Made by a program: the position numbers and the translations under genes. From the NCBI RefSeq assembly GCF_019175285.1, contig NC_056525.1, forward strand, positions 132,671,060 to 132,735,059: DNA of 64,000 bases. The letters are read 5' to 3'. Under the pieces are notes generated by a model. That model ran no database searches and was not told the DNA's origin. It saw only the letters and a list, made by a program, of their open reading frames with translations. Positions 9,201 to 23,900 of this stretch are shown one piece after another (positions within the stretch are counted from its first letter, which is position 1; each line of letters begins with the position of its first letter). The DNA comes from Sceloporus undulatus (Eukaryota > Chordata > Lepidosauria > Squamata > Phrynosomatidae).

Positions 9201-12200
9201 GCTTATGCATCAGCTGAACTCATTCCTTGAGAATCAAATCTGGCCAGAGTGACACATGCCTTAGTTACACCTTATTTGGATTTTACATACTTTACATGGG
9301 CTCCCACCTTTGAAAAATGTTCAGAAAGTTTCAGCTAGTTCAAAGAGCTGTAGCCAGATTGCTAACTACAGCTGGCTACAGGGAACACACAACTCCCTTA
9401 TTGCAACAACTCCACTGGCTGCTGGTTCATTTCCGAGCACAACTCAAGGTGCCAGTTTTGATCTATAAAGCCCTATACAACTCAGATCTAGTTTATTTGC
9501 AGAATTGTGTTCTCTTTTACGAACCTTCCTATGTTTTGAAATCTGTCGGGGTGACCCTTCTTTCTGCCTCACTGTCCTCATGGGTACATCTGGTAGGGAC
9601 ATGGGAGAAGGCCTTCTCAGTGGCTCTCCCCAGACTGTGGAACTCCCTTCCCACAGAGATTAGACTTGGAGTCTCCCGTAAATGGATGAAGACTTTTCAA
9701 CATGTCTTTGATTACAAATCGTTTAAGGCTAAGAGTCCTTGTACAATGTGCTTGATTTTTAATCTGTTTCTTTGCTGTGCTTTTTTTTAAACAAAATACA
9801 CATTGTTATTCTTGCATGGCAGGCGGTTGGACAGGATGGTCCTTGTGGTCTCTTCCAACTCTATGTTTCTATGTCCTAACTGGTTTTAAATTTTGATAAT
9901 TTAATCATTTTTAACTTTTGTATTTTGATTTTTAACTTGTTGAAATCTCTTGTAAGATGCCTTGAATCTTGAACTGGGAAGAAAGTAAGATAATAGTAAT
10001 TGTAACAATAATACTAATAATAATAGATTAAATTTCAAAGCTTTATTATGCAAAAATTAGAAGGTTTCTGTAAATAAAATTGGTTAGTAGAAGAAAGGAA
10101 GTTGTCTTTTACCAGAAGGATGATCCTTTTAGACTACTTGTAAATGAAGCACTCCTATTTGTTTTTCAGGTTGTTATGTTGGCAATGTACAATTTATCCC
10201 TGGAAGGAACCGGTCGCCAAGGTTATTTCAGATGGAAGGAAGATATTTGTGCTTTCATTGAAAAACACTGGAGTTTTCTATTAGGAAACCGGTAATGTCA
10301 CTGGGCAGTCTTAAAAGTGAAAATAAATTAAATTGAACAAAAATACAAATACAGGTATGCTTCAGTTAATGAAATTCATGAGTATTACGTCTTTAACAGA
10401 AAATCAGAAACCAGAGGGAGAAATAACATGGCAAGATTAGGGATAGGTGCCTGTGCCATCCAAAAAAAGAGTAGTTCAAAATATTTCAACCAAGTTTTTT
10501 CCAGAACTAAGAATATGTGCATGGTAAATGAAACAAAATGCTTGTTTTGACCCTTCTAGAAATGACTTAAAAGTTCTTCCAAAATACCTGCCTCGATTTT
10601 TCCAATTTCTATTTGATGCCCAAACTTTTTTTGTTTAAACATGCTGAGTGGAAGTGGTGAGGCAGCCTTGTCTGCTGTCCACCTTTCTTTCTGTTTTGCT
10701 GTTTACACTTACTCTGTTAGAGATTCTGATGTAAGGATTCCCTCTCTATTACTGCAGAAAAAAACTTCACGTTAAATACCAATATCCTGATCTGCCTTCA
10801 GCCATAATAGCTGTTTGTCTGGCACATGCCACTTCTGCTGGCAGGAAGCAGTAGAGATGTAATATTTCTGGAAGTTTTGAAGGCATGAGGAATCTCCCTC
10901 TGCCATTTTTTCTGCTTGCATCAAAAATTAGAAAGAAATGTGATATTTTTCTTCCCTGTAGACTGAAAATCACTTTTTTTTACTTTTGGAACAGGAACTA
11001 TGTGTTACTACATCTTGCATACCTTGCATTATTTTGGGATATGGATATTTTGTTATTTTTTGTTATAATAGCAGTTACAGAGAGGCCATAAGCCTGAACC
11101 TCGAAAGGTCACAGACCTGAGGGCATGTGGAATGGACACCTGTAACTTTATGGCTGTGAATATTGCTGCTTTCCCATCCCTTGCTGCTGTGCAATATTCA
11201 CAGCCAAAGGCTTGTCAACTGCTACCCACACCATTATATTTTCCTACACTTGATCCTATCCCAAACTCCCTGGGGTTGCCCTTACCTTATCACTGCTTGA
11301 TTAAATCAATGTCACTGCCATCAGCCAAAATATTCCTTTTGTAACTCTAAATTTAAAACAATCAGCCAGGGATTTCTTGTATTCCTGGGAAATCCACCCA
11401 ACTGCCTCAAGAGTCTATAAAAAGCTTGCCTTGGCATTCACATTTTGGCTCAGTCTGGACTCAGGCAGGAACGCCTCCGGATTGCATTATTGATCTCTCA
11501 AAACAGGCTCCCCCTCCCCTTTCAGGAAGCCCTGTTGAGCCACTGTTACTTCTCTAATCCCCTCATTGGAGCTCCACGCCTGGACTGGTATAGTATTGGC
11601 TTACCTCAAACTCACTACGCACTACTACCTTTAGTTTCATCGGTCTTGTGTGCCCGCTTGTGTGAATGCTATTGTGGAAATGGTGATTTTCCCTTTTCCT
11701 GTTAATCTATAAAACCAGTTTGTACTTTGCACCTTGAGAATTCTAGTTCTGGGACCTGTTATACGTAGGCGAGATCCCAGCTATCGCTGCCATAGTCCTC
11801 TCACTACTCCCAATTGACCTAAATTAATTTCCCCATTTAATACAATTTGTGGGTGCCTTCTTGAGACTTCCTACAGTTTTGGTAACAAGGTTTTTACAGA
11901 CGGCCCTCTGTAGCCACAGATTCATCATCCATGGATTAAAGTATCCATGGCTTGAACATATTTTTTTTTTAAAAAAGGATAAATTCCCAATAGCAAACTT
12001 TGATTTTCCCATTTTATATAAGGGAGACCATTTTACTCTGCCATTGTGTTTAACTGGACTTGAGCATTCATGGATTTTGGTATCCATGTGGGATCCTGGA
12101 ACCAAACCCCAGCAGATAACAAGGTCCACTGTATTCATACTGTATTATGATACATTTATGCAGTTTTTTGACATAGTATAATGTTTGATACAGTAAAAGT

Positions 12201-14962
12201 ACAGACAATGATTACAAACTGAATTCCCTTTTAAAGATTTAATTTTTTGTCACAAATGGAGCTACATGGTCCTGAATTGTAAGGAACATCTGTGATTTGC
12301 CACAGGCGCAGGTAAAAAGCAATAAAAATAGAAGAAACTGTCAACATTAATAAAATAGAGAAAATGTTTTTGTCTCCTTGAGTCTCCCATAGTGTCAAGT
12401 AGACATATAACACATTTATTTCCATAAAAATTACTGAGAAAAAGATATCAAATGGAGGAATTACAGTGATCAGATGCTGTACAGTGAAAACTCTCTTATG
12501 AGACAACTGAAAATGAAATAAGCTATAGTCCCAGTAGATAAGACTCCCAGGTTAGAAGGTATTCAGTGAACTACTGGGAAAGAGCAGAGGACAAATATGC
12601 ATAGTGTAGTGGCTAATTCAAGCCAAAAGAATGTTTAGTTGTTGATGTGCTCATAGGAAAGTCTGAAGTTGCACAACCATTATTATAGGAACATGTAATG
12701 TTAGAAGCACAAATTATGGAAAACTAGACATTGTAAAACAAGAAATAAAATGTACTGTACATTCAACCCTCTGTTTTTGCGGGGATCCATTCCGGACACC
12801 ACACAAACTTGCACGTATTCAAGTCCCATAGGCTTGAATGGGGCATGCCCCTGTGAGCACACAGAGGTGTGCCCCATTGAGGATTACGGAGGTCACCCCT
12901 CCATCAGTAATCAAGAACACGGATCCCAAGTCTGCAAGAAAGGAGGGGCAACTGTATAATCATTGAAGTACCTGAGTGACCTATAGTGGATAGGAATAGG
13001 ATATTTTCAGTCAGATAATTACACTGTGTTTTACAGGAAATGAACACGAACATACAGCAAATTATCCTTAACTATGCATAATATTTTGCCAAGATTTTTT
13101 TTTTTGCCAAGAATTAAAAACAAACAAACCCTTTTAATAAAATTTGACGGTCCATAGCACAAAGCAGTTTCCACCTATTGGTCTGTAATTTGGCAGACAT
13201 GATCCTCTCATAATACGTCACTATGACTGAAAATGCCATCCAGTTCTAATAAACCAAAACAGAATTGTTTGTTCATTTCTAGAAAGAGCAGTTTGTTCAT
13301 TTCTAGAAAGAGATGAAGTAGAAAGAGCAGAAGGTCATTCAACTCCGGAATATGTACACAACGGATGCATGAACCCTTGCCCATTTTTCTTAATAAACGT
13401 TTTCCGCATTTGAGAATATCTGTGGATGTATTTTTCAGAAATGTTGTGCCTAGAACTCATAAGAGTCTCTAAGCTCTTGATCTCACATTGTTTCTGGGAA
13501 TTAAATATTTGCAAGAGTCTGACTGATGATATCAGAATTATCTTGTTTAAAAATCAAACAAAACTAGATATTAGAGGGAATATATACAGCATGCCCTTGA
13601 TATCTGCTCCAGTTTGGTTCCAGCATTGTTACCAAAATCTGTGGATATTCAAGTCCCATTAAATACAATGGCATAGCAAAATGGTGCTCCTTATATAAAA
13701 TGGCAAAATCAAGGGCTGCTTTTTAGCAGAGGCACAGATCCCTTTTCCTTATTGGCAGCATTCTAATTCCATACTGAAATTGAAGTGTGCTTGATATAAC
13801 TTTGCCAGCAGTTACTACAGTGGGCAGTTTCATGCTACATGAAATAAAAACTTTGACAACTTTATGAACTTGCAGGTCAGAACTTTGCCAAACTAGCTAA
13901 AGAGTTCTTTCCTTGACAGAGCCAAATAAAGTACATCAGAATTGACAGAAATAAACTATATACTTTCCCAAAAACGGGAGAAAAGGAGGATGTTTCAGTT
14001 TTAGTACCTTTTAACTTGTTATATATTTAGCAGTGTTTCTACAGAAACTCATGCTACCAGCTTCTTTTTTCAGTTAGTCTCAAAGGTGCTACAAGATCCT
14101 TTTGCATACAGATTTGAAATGCCAGGTGCCATTATTGATCTGTTGCTAGTTGCAGGTTGTGCCCTAGGTTTTTTGGTGTGTGTGTGAGGGACACACCTGT
14201 TCCATTGGCATCTTTAAGTTGATGGTAAAGGCTACCATTGAATGAGAAATATTTTTGCATTGTATAGTTTCTACTAACCATATAATGAAAATGATTTCTC
14301 CAAACACTTGCAGGTGTTCAGCTGCCATCTGGATTTTCTGCCATAAGCTCCAGAATGTCTTGGGCAAGCCTAAGTAGTGTCTGGCTGCCTCCTGGCCACA
14401 TTTAACTCTCATTTACATTTCACTTTCCTTCCTTTCATTTAGAAAGAAGACATCTACCTGGTGGAGCACTGTTGCTGGTTGTCTTTCTGTTGGAAGCCCC
14501 CTGTATTTTCGCTCAGGGGCTCAGGAATTTGGAGAACCAGGGTGGTGGAAGCTGGTTCATAATAGGCCCCCTACAATGAAGCCTGAAGGAGAGAAACTCT
14601 CTGCATCTGCCCTGAAAGCTAAAGGTAATAGGTTGGAAATTATACACAGCTTTCCACATTTAAGTGGTGAGGTAAGCCTAGCTTTGAAAGATACTTGGGA
14701 TGGGAATGTGTGTGAGGATTTGGTAGGAGTGAGAGAGTGAGTTGCATTTCTCTCTACTCTTGATCATCTGTCAGTTTCAACTAATATCAGAATGGTTTAC
14801 TGTACTTCAAATCTAGAAATGTGTGTATATTGTAGGTGACATTCCTGCATGGGATAGGTGAGAGTGTTCAGTGGTGAAGGAGAATTCAGCATCTTTCATT
14901 TCCCATCTTTTTCCTGCTCTATTATCTCCCCTGACATTCTTTACTTTCATCTCTGCTCTTAC

Positions 14963-14996
<34 letters not shown>

Positions 14997-17900
14997 CTAA
15001 TTATTCTTATAGATAATTACATTCATCTAATTATCACCACTCAGCACCACCCCTACACTTTTCTCCCTTTATCTCTTTTATCTTATCACTGTTTTTGCTT
15101 TCTGACTTGTGTTTAAAAGTTCAGTGCATATGACGGAGAGTTTATTCCCACACTGTAAAGCAGTCTGTGGATTTAAATATGCTAGTTAGCAACTTTTTGT
15201 CTATAGTAGTGTTGCTTTCTAAATGTTGCTTTTTTGTCTTGTTTTAAAAATCTAGGTTTATGTTGTATTCCTTTTACATAAGTACAGTCAGCTCTTCATA
15301 TCTGTGGGGGTTCCATTTGGGACGCCCCTCTCAGATTGCAAAATCCTTGAAACTTCAAGCACTGTTGTTTCCAGTGGTGGCGTGATGCACACATGACTCA
15401 TTGGCAGGGCTGTGTGCATGCGTAGCTATTGGGGAAAACGGAGCAGGGCCATCTGCAGATGCCCCAGTTCATGGATGGCAAGCCCATGGAAGAAGAATGC
15501 TGACTGTAGATGTCCTTGCCATATAGACCTAAAGTCAACATTCACAATGCTTGTTAGAAAAACACACTGCTTATTCTCTAGCAGGTTCAAAAACATCGTT
15601 GGATCCAATCATTACAGTGGAGGGGCTTAGAAAACGAGTGAGTCGCAATCCAGTAGAATCTGCCATGGAACTGAAAGAGAAGAGGTCACGTACTCAGGAA
15701 GCCAAGGACATTAGGAGAGCTCAGAAGGAGGCAGCAGGCTTTCTGGACAGGAGTACATCTTCCACACCAGTCAAATTCATCAGTCGCAGCCGGCGTCCGG
15801 ACATTATGCTTGAGAAAGGGGAGGTGGTTGATTTTTCTTCCTTGAGTTCCTCTGATCGAACTCCTTTGACAAGCCCTTCTCCGTCTCCATCTCCAGACTT
15901 CTCTGCTCCTGGAACACCAGCTTCACACTCAGCTACACCTAGCCTGCTCTCAGAAGCAGACCTTATTCCAGATATAATGCCACCCCAAGCCCTGTTTCAT
16001 GGTAAAGGCAACTTTAAAGTTTCCATGTCTATTACACTATTAGATCTCATTTACAAAACCATTTTTGATCATTGTATTGCTATTGCTGGTTAACATCTAT
16101 GAGAAGTACATACATGACTGAGTGCTATTAATTTTCAACTATGAACAGTTGTGATATCTGAGTAATGTAATTGTTAGTATATAGCCAGGCACTTACATAT
16201 TGCATTACTGATAGTATTATTAACCATCATCTCTCTGAGGCTATACTGATCTTTAAGCCTACCTTCTTCATTTCTTTTCTATAAGGATGTAACTGAAATT
16301 ATTTTAGATCCATAACGAAGAAGGGATCTGGTTCTTGCCACTTTTTTCTACTCCAGTTACTATTTTAAAACTGCTTCCCCCTCTTTCTATTCAGTGCAGG
16401 GAGTGGAAGGTTAGTACACAATGGAGAAGATTTCCTCTCTGGCAGTTCTAGTTTAAAACATCAACCATATATTGGTGAATATGATCCGTGTGGGTTTGGT
16501 TCTGGGCTTCCACACAGATGAGAAAAAAAAGAGCACACTCAAACTCCATTATCGCCAGTGAATGGCGACATGCATGCACTCCTATTAACAATAGTGGGTT
16601 GAGTCGATCTGTGAATGCTCAGTTGGCGGATGGCTAGCCTGTCAATACAGTAGGCCCACTATAATAGAAATTTTCACATCAGAATCTTTCAGTGTTAATA
16701 CTGGTTCTCTATTTATGTTGGCATAGACATAGTATTCACTATTGCTTAAATCCAAAGCAGCTCTCAAAATAGACTGAATTTCTGCTCAGTGTTTCTCTTG
16801 GATTTCCCCCTAATTAACTCACTGGCAAGTTAGGTATGATCAGTTGCAGTTCTTCTCTAACTTGTAAAATGTTGCAAATACTTCCCTACCACTCCAGCCC
16901 CATGTGCCTCAATTTGTTGTTGCTATACAGAGTGTCAGCCTGCTGGAAAGTCAACTGTTAAACTGTTTTAAAACCTCAGACTATAAAGCCGCTCTGATAG
17001 CCTTTAGGGCTGAAGGGTGGGATATAAATACCATAAATGAATGAATGAATGAATGTTGAAAACAGATCTATAATCTCTTGATCCATCTACCACCCATTTA
17101 TTTTAGGCTCCTTTTTATCATTTGCTAAATTGTAATATTCAAATATTGATTTCTGGACTACGTTTCAGTAGAGAAGCTGTTCGATGATGAGTACAAGTGT
17201 GGATTATGTTAAAGTAACAAAAACAATCATACGGACTATATGTTAAATTCATATATGATAAATGATAAACTAAATAGATAAGGCAATAAATATTAAAATT
17301 CACCACTAATTTACCAAATATGAAATTCATAAACTTCACAGATATTACCAGATCAAAACTCTTCTATCCCCCTAAAAAAACCCACATCTAGTAAGAAGTC
17401 TATTCTCTGTTAAAGATGATATCAGATCATTTGTTATCTCTCATATGCACACTTTTGTGCAGTTAGGCCTCTTCAATCAGGAGAGATTTGGAAGGTACCT
17501 AACTATTAATTTAATCAGTACCCTAAATCTAGCCCAGATTCATGTCCAAGACTGTCAGACTCAGCTTCTTCTAGTCTGTGCCTCCTCTTCCTGTTTTTCT
17601 ACAATTACTGTCTTCAGTCACAGATTTTCCTCCATAAACATTAAGAGCTGTCATTATTCACTAGATGCTTTAGATCCAGATTGTAGGTGGAGCTGTGTTC
17701 ATGGGAGGGGTAGGTAGAGATACATGTAGCATTGCAACGGTACCAAACTTGTGGCTGAGAGAGTCTGGACACTCAAAATATCCACCCCCTCTTATCCTTT
17801 TCACTTCTCTCATTTGAGAGGGTGAGAACCTTTCAGATTGATTTCACCTTTATCTCTCTTCCTGCTCAAAGGATATGTAGCTTCAAGGACTTTGAAATGT

Positions 17901-20900
17901 CACCCAGCTCCTGTTTTGTAAAATTTATTATTGTGTGCCTTCAGGTTGTTTCTGATTTATGGCAATCCTAAGGTGAACCTATCAGAGTTTCTGTAGCAAG
18001 ATTTCTTCAGAGGGGGTTTACCTTTGCTTCAGGCTCTGAGTCTGAAAGTATGTGACTTGCCATGGTCACCCAGGGGGTTTCCAAGGCTGAGCAAGGAATC
18101 AAACCCTGTCTCCAGAGTCGTCCATTACTCAAACCATTACAACGCACCGGCTAGGTTGGTAAAATTCTTCAATTAAATTTCAGTTATTTCACAAAAATTT
18201 CCATTTCACCAGAAATGGAAAGTGGAGCAAAAAGCTGGCAACTAGCGATCCACCTTACCTGCATCTTGGCAATAAGAAGCCTGAATATTTGAGCTTGCAG
18301 TATATATGTCGAGGCAAAAATTGTAACAGCAGTGTAGAAAATGTGAATAACCTATAGACTGTTCAGATTTGAGTTCTAAGACATTAACTGCTCCAATCAC
18401 TGAGACAAGTTAACTTGCAGGATTATCTTCATTCTCCCCCTCCACTTTTCAATATTAATTCAAAGTGCGCTGCAGTTTACTCCCGGGGGTGGGGGGGAGT
18501 TATCAGTCAGTTGTTAATACTTTTCTTGAGTTATACATTTTTCAAAAGAAATAGACAAAAATGATAAGGGAATGAAACAGACTACTCCAGAGAGAAGGCA
18601 GAAGCTTTGGGAATTTCCTTTCTCCCCACAGTTCAAGCATTTAAAATCAGACTTCTTCCTAATCATACTAGCCAAGGCAGATAGGAGCATTAGAGGTAGG
18701 GGAATATCCTCCCCCATCCACAAAAATACGCTTCAGGAACAAAAGGGCAAGGCTCCCCAGGCTACCTGTTCAATAGCTTTACCAGGTTTTTTTAGACCAA
18801 GATATAACACTTAAGCATATAATAAGCCTGGTGTAGTGGTTTGAGTATTGGGTGGGGCCTCTGGAGACCAGGGTTCAAATCCTCACTCAGCCATGGAAAT
18901 CCCTTAGATATTATTGTGCAATTTACACTCTTAGAGATAAGGAACAAATCTTGCCGTGAAAGCCCCCTGATAGGTTTACCTTGGGGTCACCATAAGTCAC
19001 AAGTAACTTGAAGGCACACAACCACAGCAAAGCCATTTTATCAAAATTTTAATAGCATCCCCCCCAGGCACCTTCCTAGTCAGGTATCCAGTCAAACCGT
19101 TTTTTCCAAGATGTCTCCTAACAGTCTCTTCGGCTTTTTAGACTGTATTAAAAAATTATCTCCCACAATGATCTCTGTTGTGTGTGTGGTGACATTCACA
19201 GATTTGCAATATTTAGATCCTGACACCCCCTCCCCCCCAAAAAACCCAAACATGTCCAAAATGTAACAAGTCATTTTCTTTCCTATTGACTAATTCTCTT
19301 CCTAAAACAGAATGATATTTTATCTGAGGCTCAAGCAGCCTTTAGAGAAAGCTGTTCTACTACTGAACAGAGAACAAAGAAGTATTCAAGTACTATGTCC
19401 AGCAAGCTTTTTGTAGCATTCATGGACCTAAAGGCTGCATTTTATTCCATCCTGAAATCTAAGCTATGGGCTAAATTGGAATCTACATTGACAGACTTCT
19501 GTGCCTAATGAAGGCATTCTATAATAATAGTCAACTATGAGTAAGGTGTGGCTCACAGGGATATTTCTCTGAAGGTATACTTAGGTTGAAAGGGGTGAGA
19601 TGGGGATGCATCCTTGCTCCCACTCTATTCAATCTTTATCTGAATGTTTGTGAGGTAGAAATGATGGATGAAAATGGTCAACCCACCAGATTGGGCGCAA
19701 TAGGAAAATCTCACTCTTACTTTATGGTGAGGATACTGAGATTCTTTCATGATCTAGACTGGGGCTTAAACACCTGTTAGAGAAATACTCATATTACTGC
19801 TCTAGGAATGAATGTAAAATAAATGCTACAAAATACAAAGTTTTGGCTTTTGAAAGTAATTACATCAGTGCAGATGGAGTATAAATGACTGTCCTTTGGC
19901 ACAAATTAAAGGTTTTCAATATCTCGGGCTTGTTTTCCGTCACAAAGTCTTGTGGACTCCATACAGATCACTAGCGCTGAATGGATCCTTAGGCTGTAAA
20001 ACAGCTATCCTAAGATTCTGTGAAAGGAAATCAGTTAGTCCCACCTGCCATTAAGGTATTTAATGTGAAGATTGCATCTCAGCTGCTCTGTGCAGCAGAC
20101 ATCTGGACAGAAGTTATACATTCTGAGGTTGATAGTTTTCAAGCTAATTTTTTAAGGGCCCTCCTTTATACTACCAGATGTGTTCTTTGTTCAGTTCTGT
20201 TGTTGGAAATAGAAGGAAGTGCCCTCTCTTCAAACACATTGATGATAGTGGTAAAACAGTGGCTCAGAATATTTGTTTTTAAGTTTTGTAAAGGTCTACT
20301 AGGCCATCTTGCTTTGACAACCATGCTAGCAGGTGGCCCAAGTTTATTGCCCAAAAGGTGGCTTCTGTTGCCTTTTCTCCATCCTTTCTCTCTAATCTGG
20401 CTCTTAAAATGGAGTTAAAAGCTGTCAAACAAAGATTATGGGATATTCCGTTATGTAGTCTTCAGGCTAATTCCACCTCATCTTGTTTGCCCAGTGCTTT
20501 AAATATCCAGTTTGTCGGACCCTTCCATTACATAATTTGACTGCAAACTATCACGTACTATTTCATAAGGCCAGATGTAATGCTTTCCAGTCAGAACTAC
20601 TGTTTGGGAGGTATGCTGGGTTGCCCACTTCTGCAAGACTCTGCCTTTGTGGGTTTCATGCGGTTGAAACAATGTCACATATTCTGTTATGGTATACCTT
20701 CAACAGTCAGATCCATAAACAATTGATCTCTCCCCTACTGAGGAGCCCCTAAATGCCGGGCTGCTCTGAAAAGTTTTATGTTAAAATTTTGTTTGAGGAT
20801 CGATGTCCAAATGTATGTCGGTCACTAAATTCCTGTCAGTGGTCATGAAGACCAGAGACAGAAGTATCAAAAATTGACTAGGGTACTAGTGGCATATTAT

Positions 20901-23900
20901 GAGAGCAATTCAATCATACTGTTTGAATTACACAATAGTACAAATGTATAATTATATTTCTCCTGACATCCTTTGATTTTATATTTACATTTCTAGTGCA
21001 TTTTATTCACCTACATTCTACATTTTTTCATTTTTTTATATATATATTTTTTCTCTATTCAATACTGTAAATTTTGCTGCTTACCTTGTCGGGTTTTTAG
21101 ACTGTAAATAAATAAAGTATATTGGGCATGGAAAGTGAGATAAAAGGTGAATTAGAGATAGTGATTCCAACTTATATCAATATCCTCTCTTTTCTGTTTA
21201 CAGTATATTAAGCTTATTGGCTGTGCCTTCTACTAGGAGAGGGCTTAATCTTTTGTTGTCTGTTTACCATTTTGGTGACAGTCTAGCTGTCAACAAATAG
21301 TTATATGCACATTGCTTGGCACAGCTTGTCAGTATGAATTTAGAAATAGATCTGCAATAGGAAAGCTTGATCACCAGTTCTGCTATCAGGTTCATTTTCC
21401 TTCCTGGATTAAATATCCTATTCATAGTAGGGCTGGGTTTACTGTTCTCTCATAGTTCTTTTTGATAAATCAACTTTTTTTTAGAGTGGCAAATGGGGAA
21501 GTGGGTAATTGGTATGGTACTATCAGTCTTTAATATAGGAAAATTACTGTGTATTTTTTACATTAGTGCTGCAGTTTATGAATTGATGTATACACGTTTC
21601 ACTTTAAAACTACAGTATCCTAAAGAGCATCTGGTTTTATTGCTTATAGTAGTATCACAATATTTTTGACTGTCATGATAAATTGAAAAGAAATGTGTTG
21701 TTACGTTTATAGATGATGAAGAGATGGAAGGTCGTGGTGTCATAGATCCAGGAATAGAATATATTCCACCATCCAACACATCAGCAGGCATGATCCGGAA
21801 GAAGGTGAAGATACCTGAACAGATTAAGCAGGAGCTGGAGAGTGAGGAAGAAAAAGTAGAAAAACTGGAAGGTGATTCTGAAAACTCTGACAATACCCGC
21901 AGAGTCTTTCAGGACCAGCGTAAGGACAAGCGGAAGATACAACTGGTCCATAATGATAAGTCCACTATGCCCAAGTATGGACCTGTTAGTATCTATGAAG
22001 AAAAGCTTCTTCTGAGAAACTTGGAAGCATATCCAAATGCTGTGGCTATGACCCCTGAGGCCCGGAGGTTGAAGCGCAAGTTGATAGTCCGACAGGCTAA
22101 ACGAGAGAGAGGCCTACCACTCTTCGACTTGGACAACATTGTGAATGCAGCTGTTCTCCTGATTGATCGGATTTATGGAACTAAGGAGGGAGACAATATT
22201 CCCTGTTTGCCAGCAGGTTATGCAACGTACAGGACTACCAGCCAAGACTTCAGAATCTTGGATCGATACCAGGTTAATGATTCTAATGCAGTCATTTTTA
22301 ATTAGCTCCCTTACAGTGAATGAGGATAGTTAGCAAAAGAAACAGATGCCTTCTTGACTATATAGCATACTTCTGGGTGATGGTTGCTGTTTCTCTATAA
22401 ATCAATGGTAGGTGTTAAGAGTGGGTTTTACTTGCAAGACTTTCTACTTCTAAACCTCACAGCCAGTAGTTGGAGCTGGCATACTCATGAGCACATGACG
22501 CTTCCTATTACTAAATAGCAACGACTCCCAAGCATTCCTATGCAGCAGTAGTCTTCCAACTGGCTGACATAAGCTACTGCACAAAGCAACCTTCCTTGGT
22601 CATGCAAATAAAGGAGGACAGAAGCACTCTTCCCAGCAGTGGAAGCAAAGGGCTCAGGCACTGAAAGAGTGCCTGTTAAACCCCTCATGTTGTGTGGGTA
22701 CATTGGGATAACCGTGCTTCCAATAGGCTAGTTCCACCATCATGTGCTTAAATAATAATAATTATTGTTACTCCAGTCTCCCCCCAAATATATGTCTAAA
22801 GTACATATCCTTCTCCTTGTGGATGCCTTATTGCCGCTTGCCTCCCTGGTTTATGCCAAGCCGGAGGGGACACAATTAACTCAAGTGAGGAAGAGGCAAG
22901 CCTCAAAAGACACATGAAGTTTCTCCTTTCTCTTTCCAAGCTCTTCCATTGCTGTCTCCATTCTGGCCAGACTTAGTAGTTGCCAAAAAAGATCACAAGC
23001 AGCAGTGCCAATCTAAGATACAGGTTCAACCCCTTGTATTGGTTGAAACAGTGTCACATATTGTGACATTGTCCAATATGTCACATATTGGACCAACCCC
23101 CTCTCACTGATATGAGTCCTAATGCCTCGGTTTTAGTACTACGACATAGGTCACAGTTCAGATTTATTCAAAATCTAATTAGCAAGGAGACTCAGGTCTG
23201 ACCCAAGCAAGGATAGAAATGTTTTCTTCTGGGAATATTGAAGCCTTGTCCAAGGGAGGTGAGACTGTCAAGAACAATAGTGGAATACCTGTTAGCTAGT
23301 CTAGTTGCATTTTAAACAGTTTTCCTTCAGATGAACCTGTTATTCTGCTGGTCCTTGGCTTTGTGAATTCAGAGCTCTGGGTAAAATTGAGCTCAGCCTT
23401 AAGAGGGCTTGATTGTTCAATCTTTCTGAAAGACTTAGTACTTGTCTAAGAATCCATGGAACCTGCATCTTAGCAGGATGTATTTCTCTACAGGTGTTCA
23501 AACACAATAGCTAAATGATTATTCCTATTGTTGTAATGAGATTATTCAATGTATACATGCACCTTCAAATCACCTGTCAACTTAAGGTGACCCCATAAAA
23601 TTAATAGGGTTTGCTTAGACCCGGAATACTCAGATATGGTTTTGCAAGTTCCTTCCGGATACAATTCCTCTTAATACAAAGTGCATCTATGCATTTTTAT
23701 GGCCTCAGTAGTATCTACAAAAAGTACAGTTAACCTAACCTCCCCTTTACCTAGCCATGGCAATAGTCTTTATTTTATACAGGTGTACAGATGTTTCAGT
23801 AAAAAAACAAAAAACGTTTCACCATCCTGAGTAAAAAAAACTTTTTGGATGAGAGAAAAACAACTCACTGAATAGACTGAGATAAAGAAACAAACAATGT

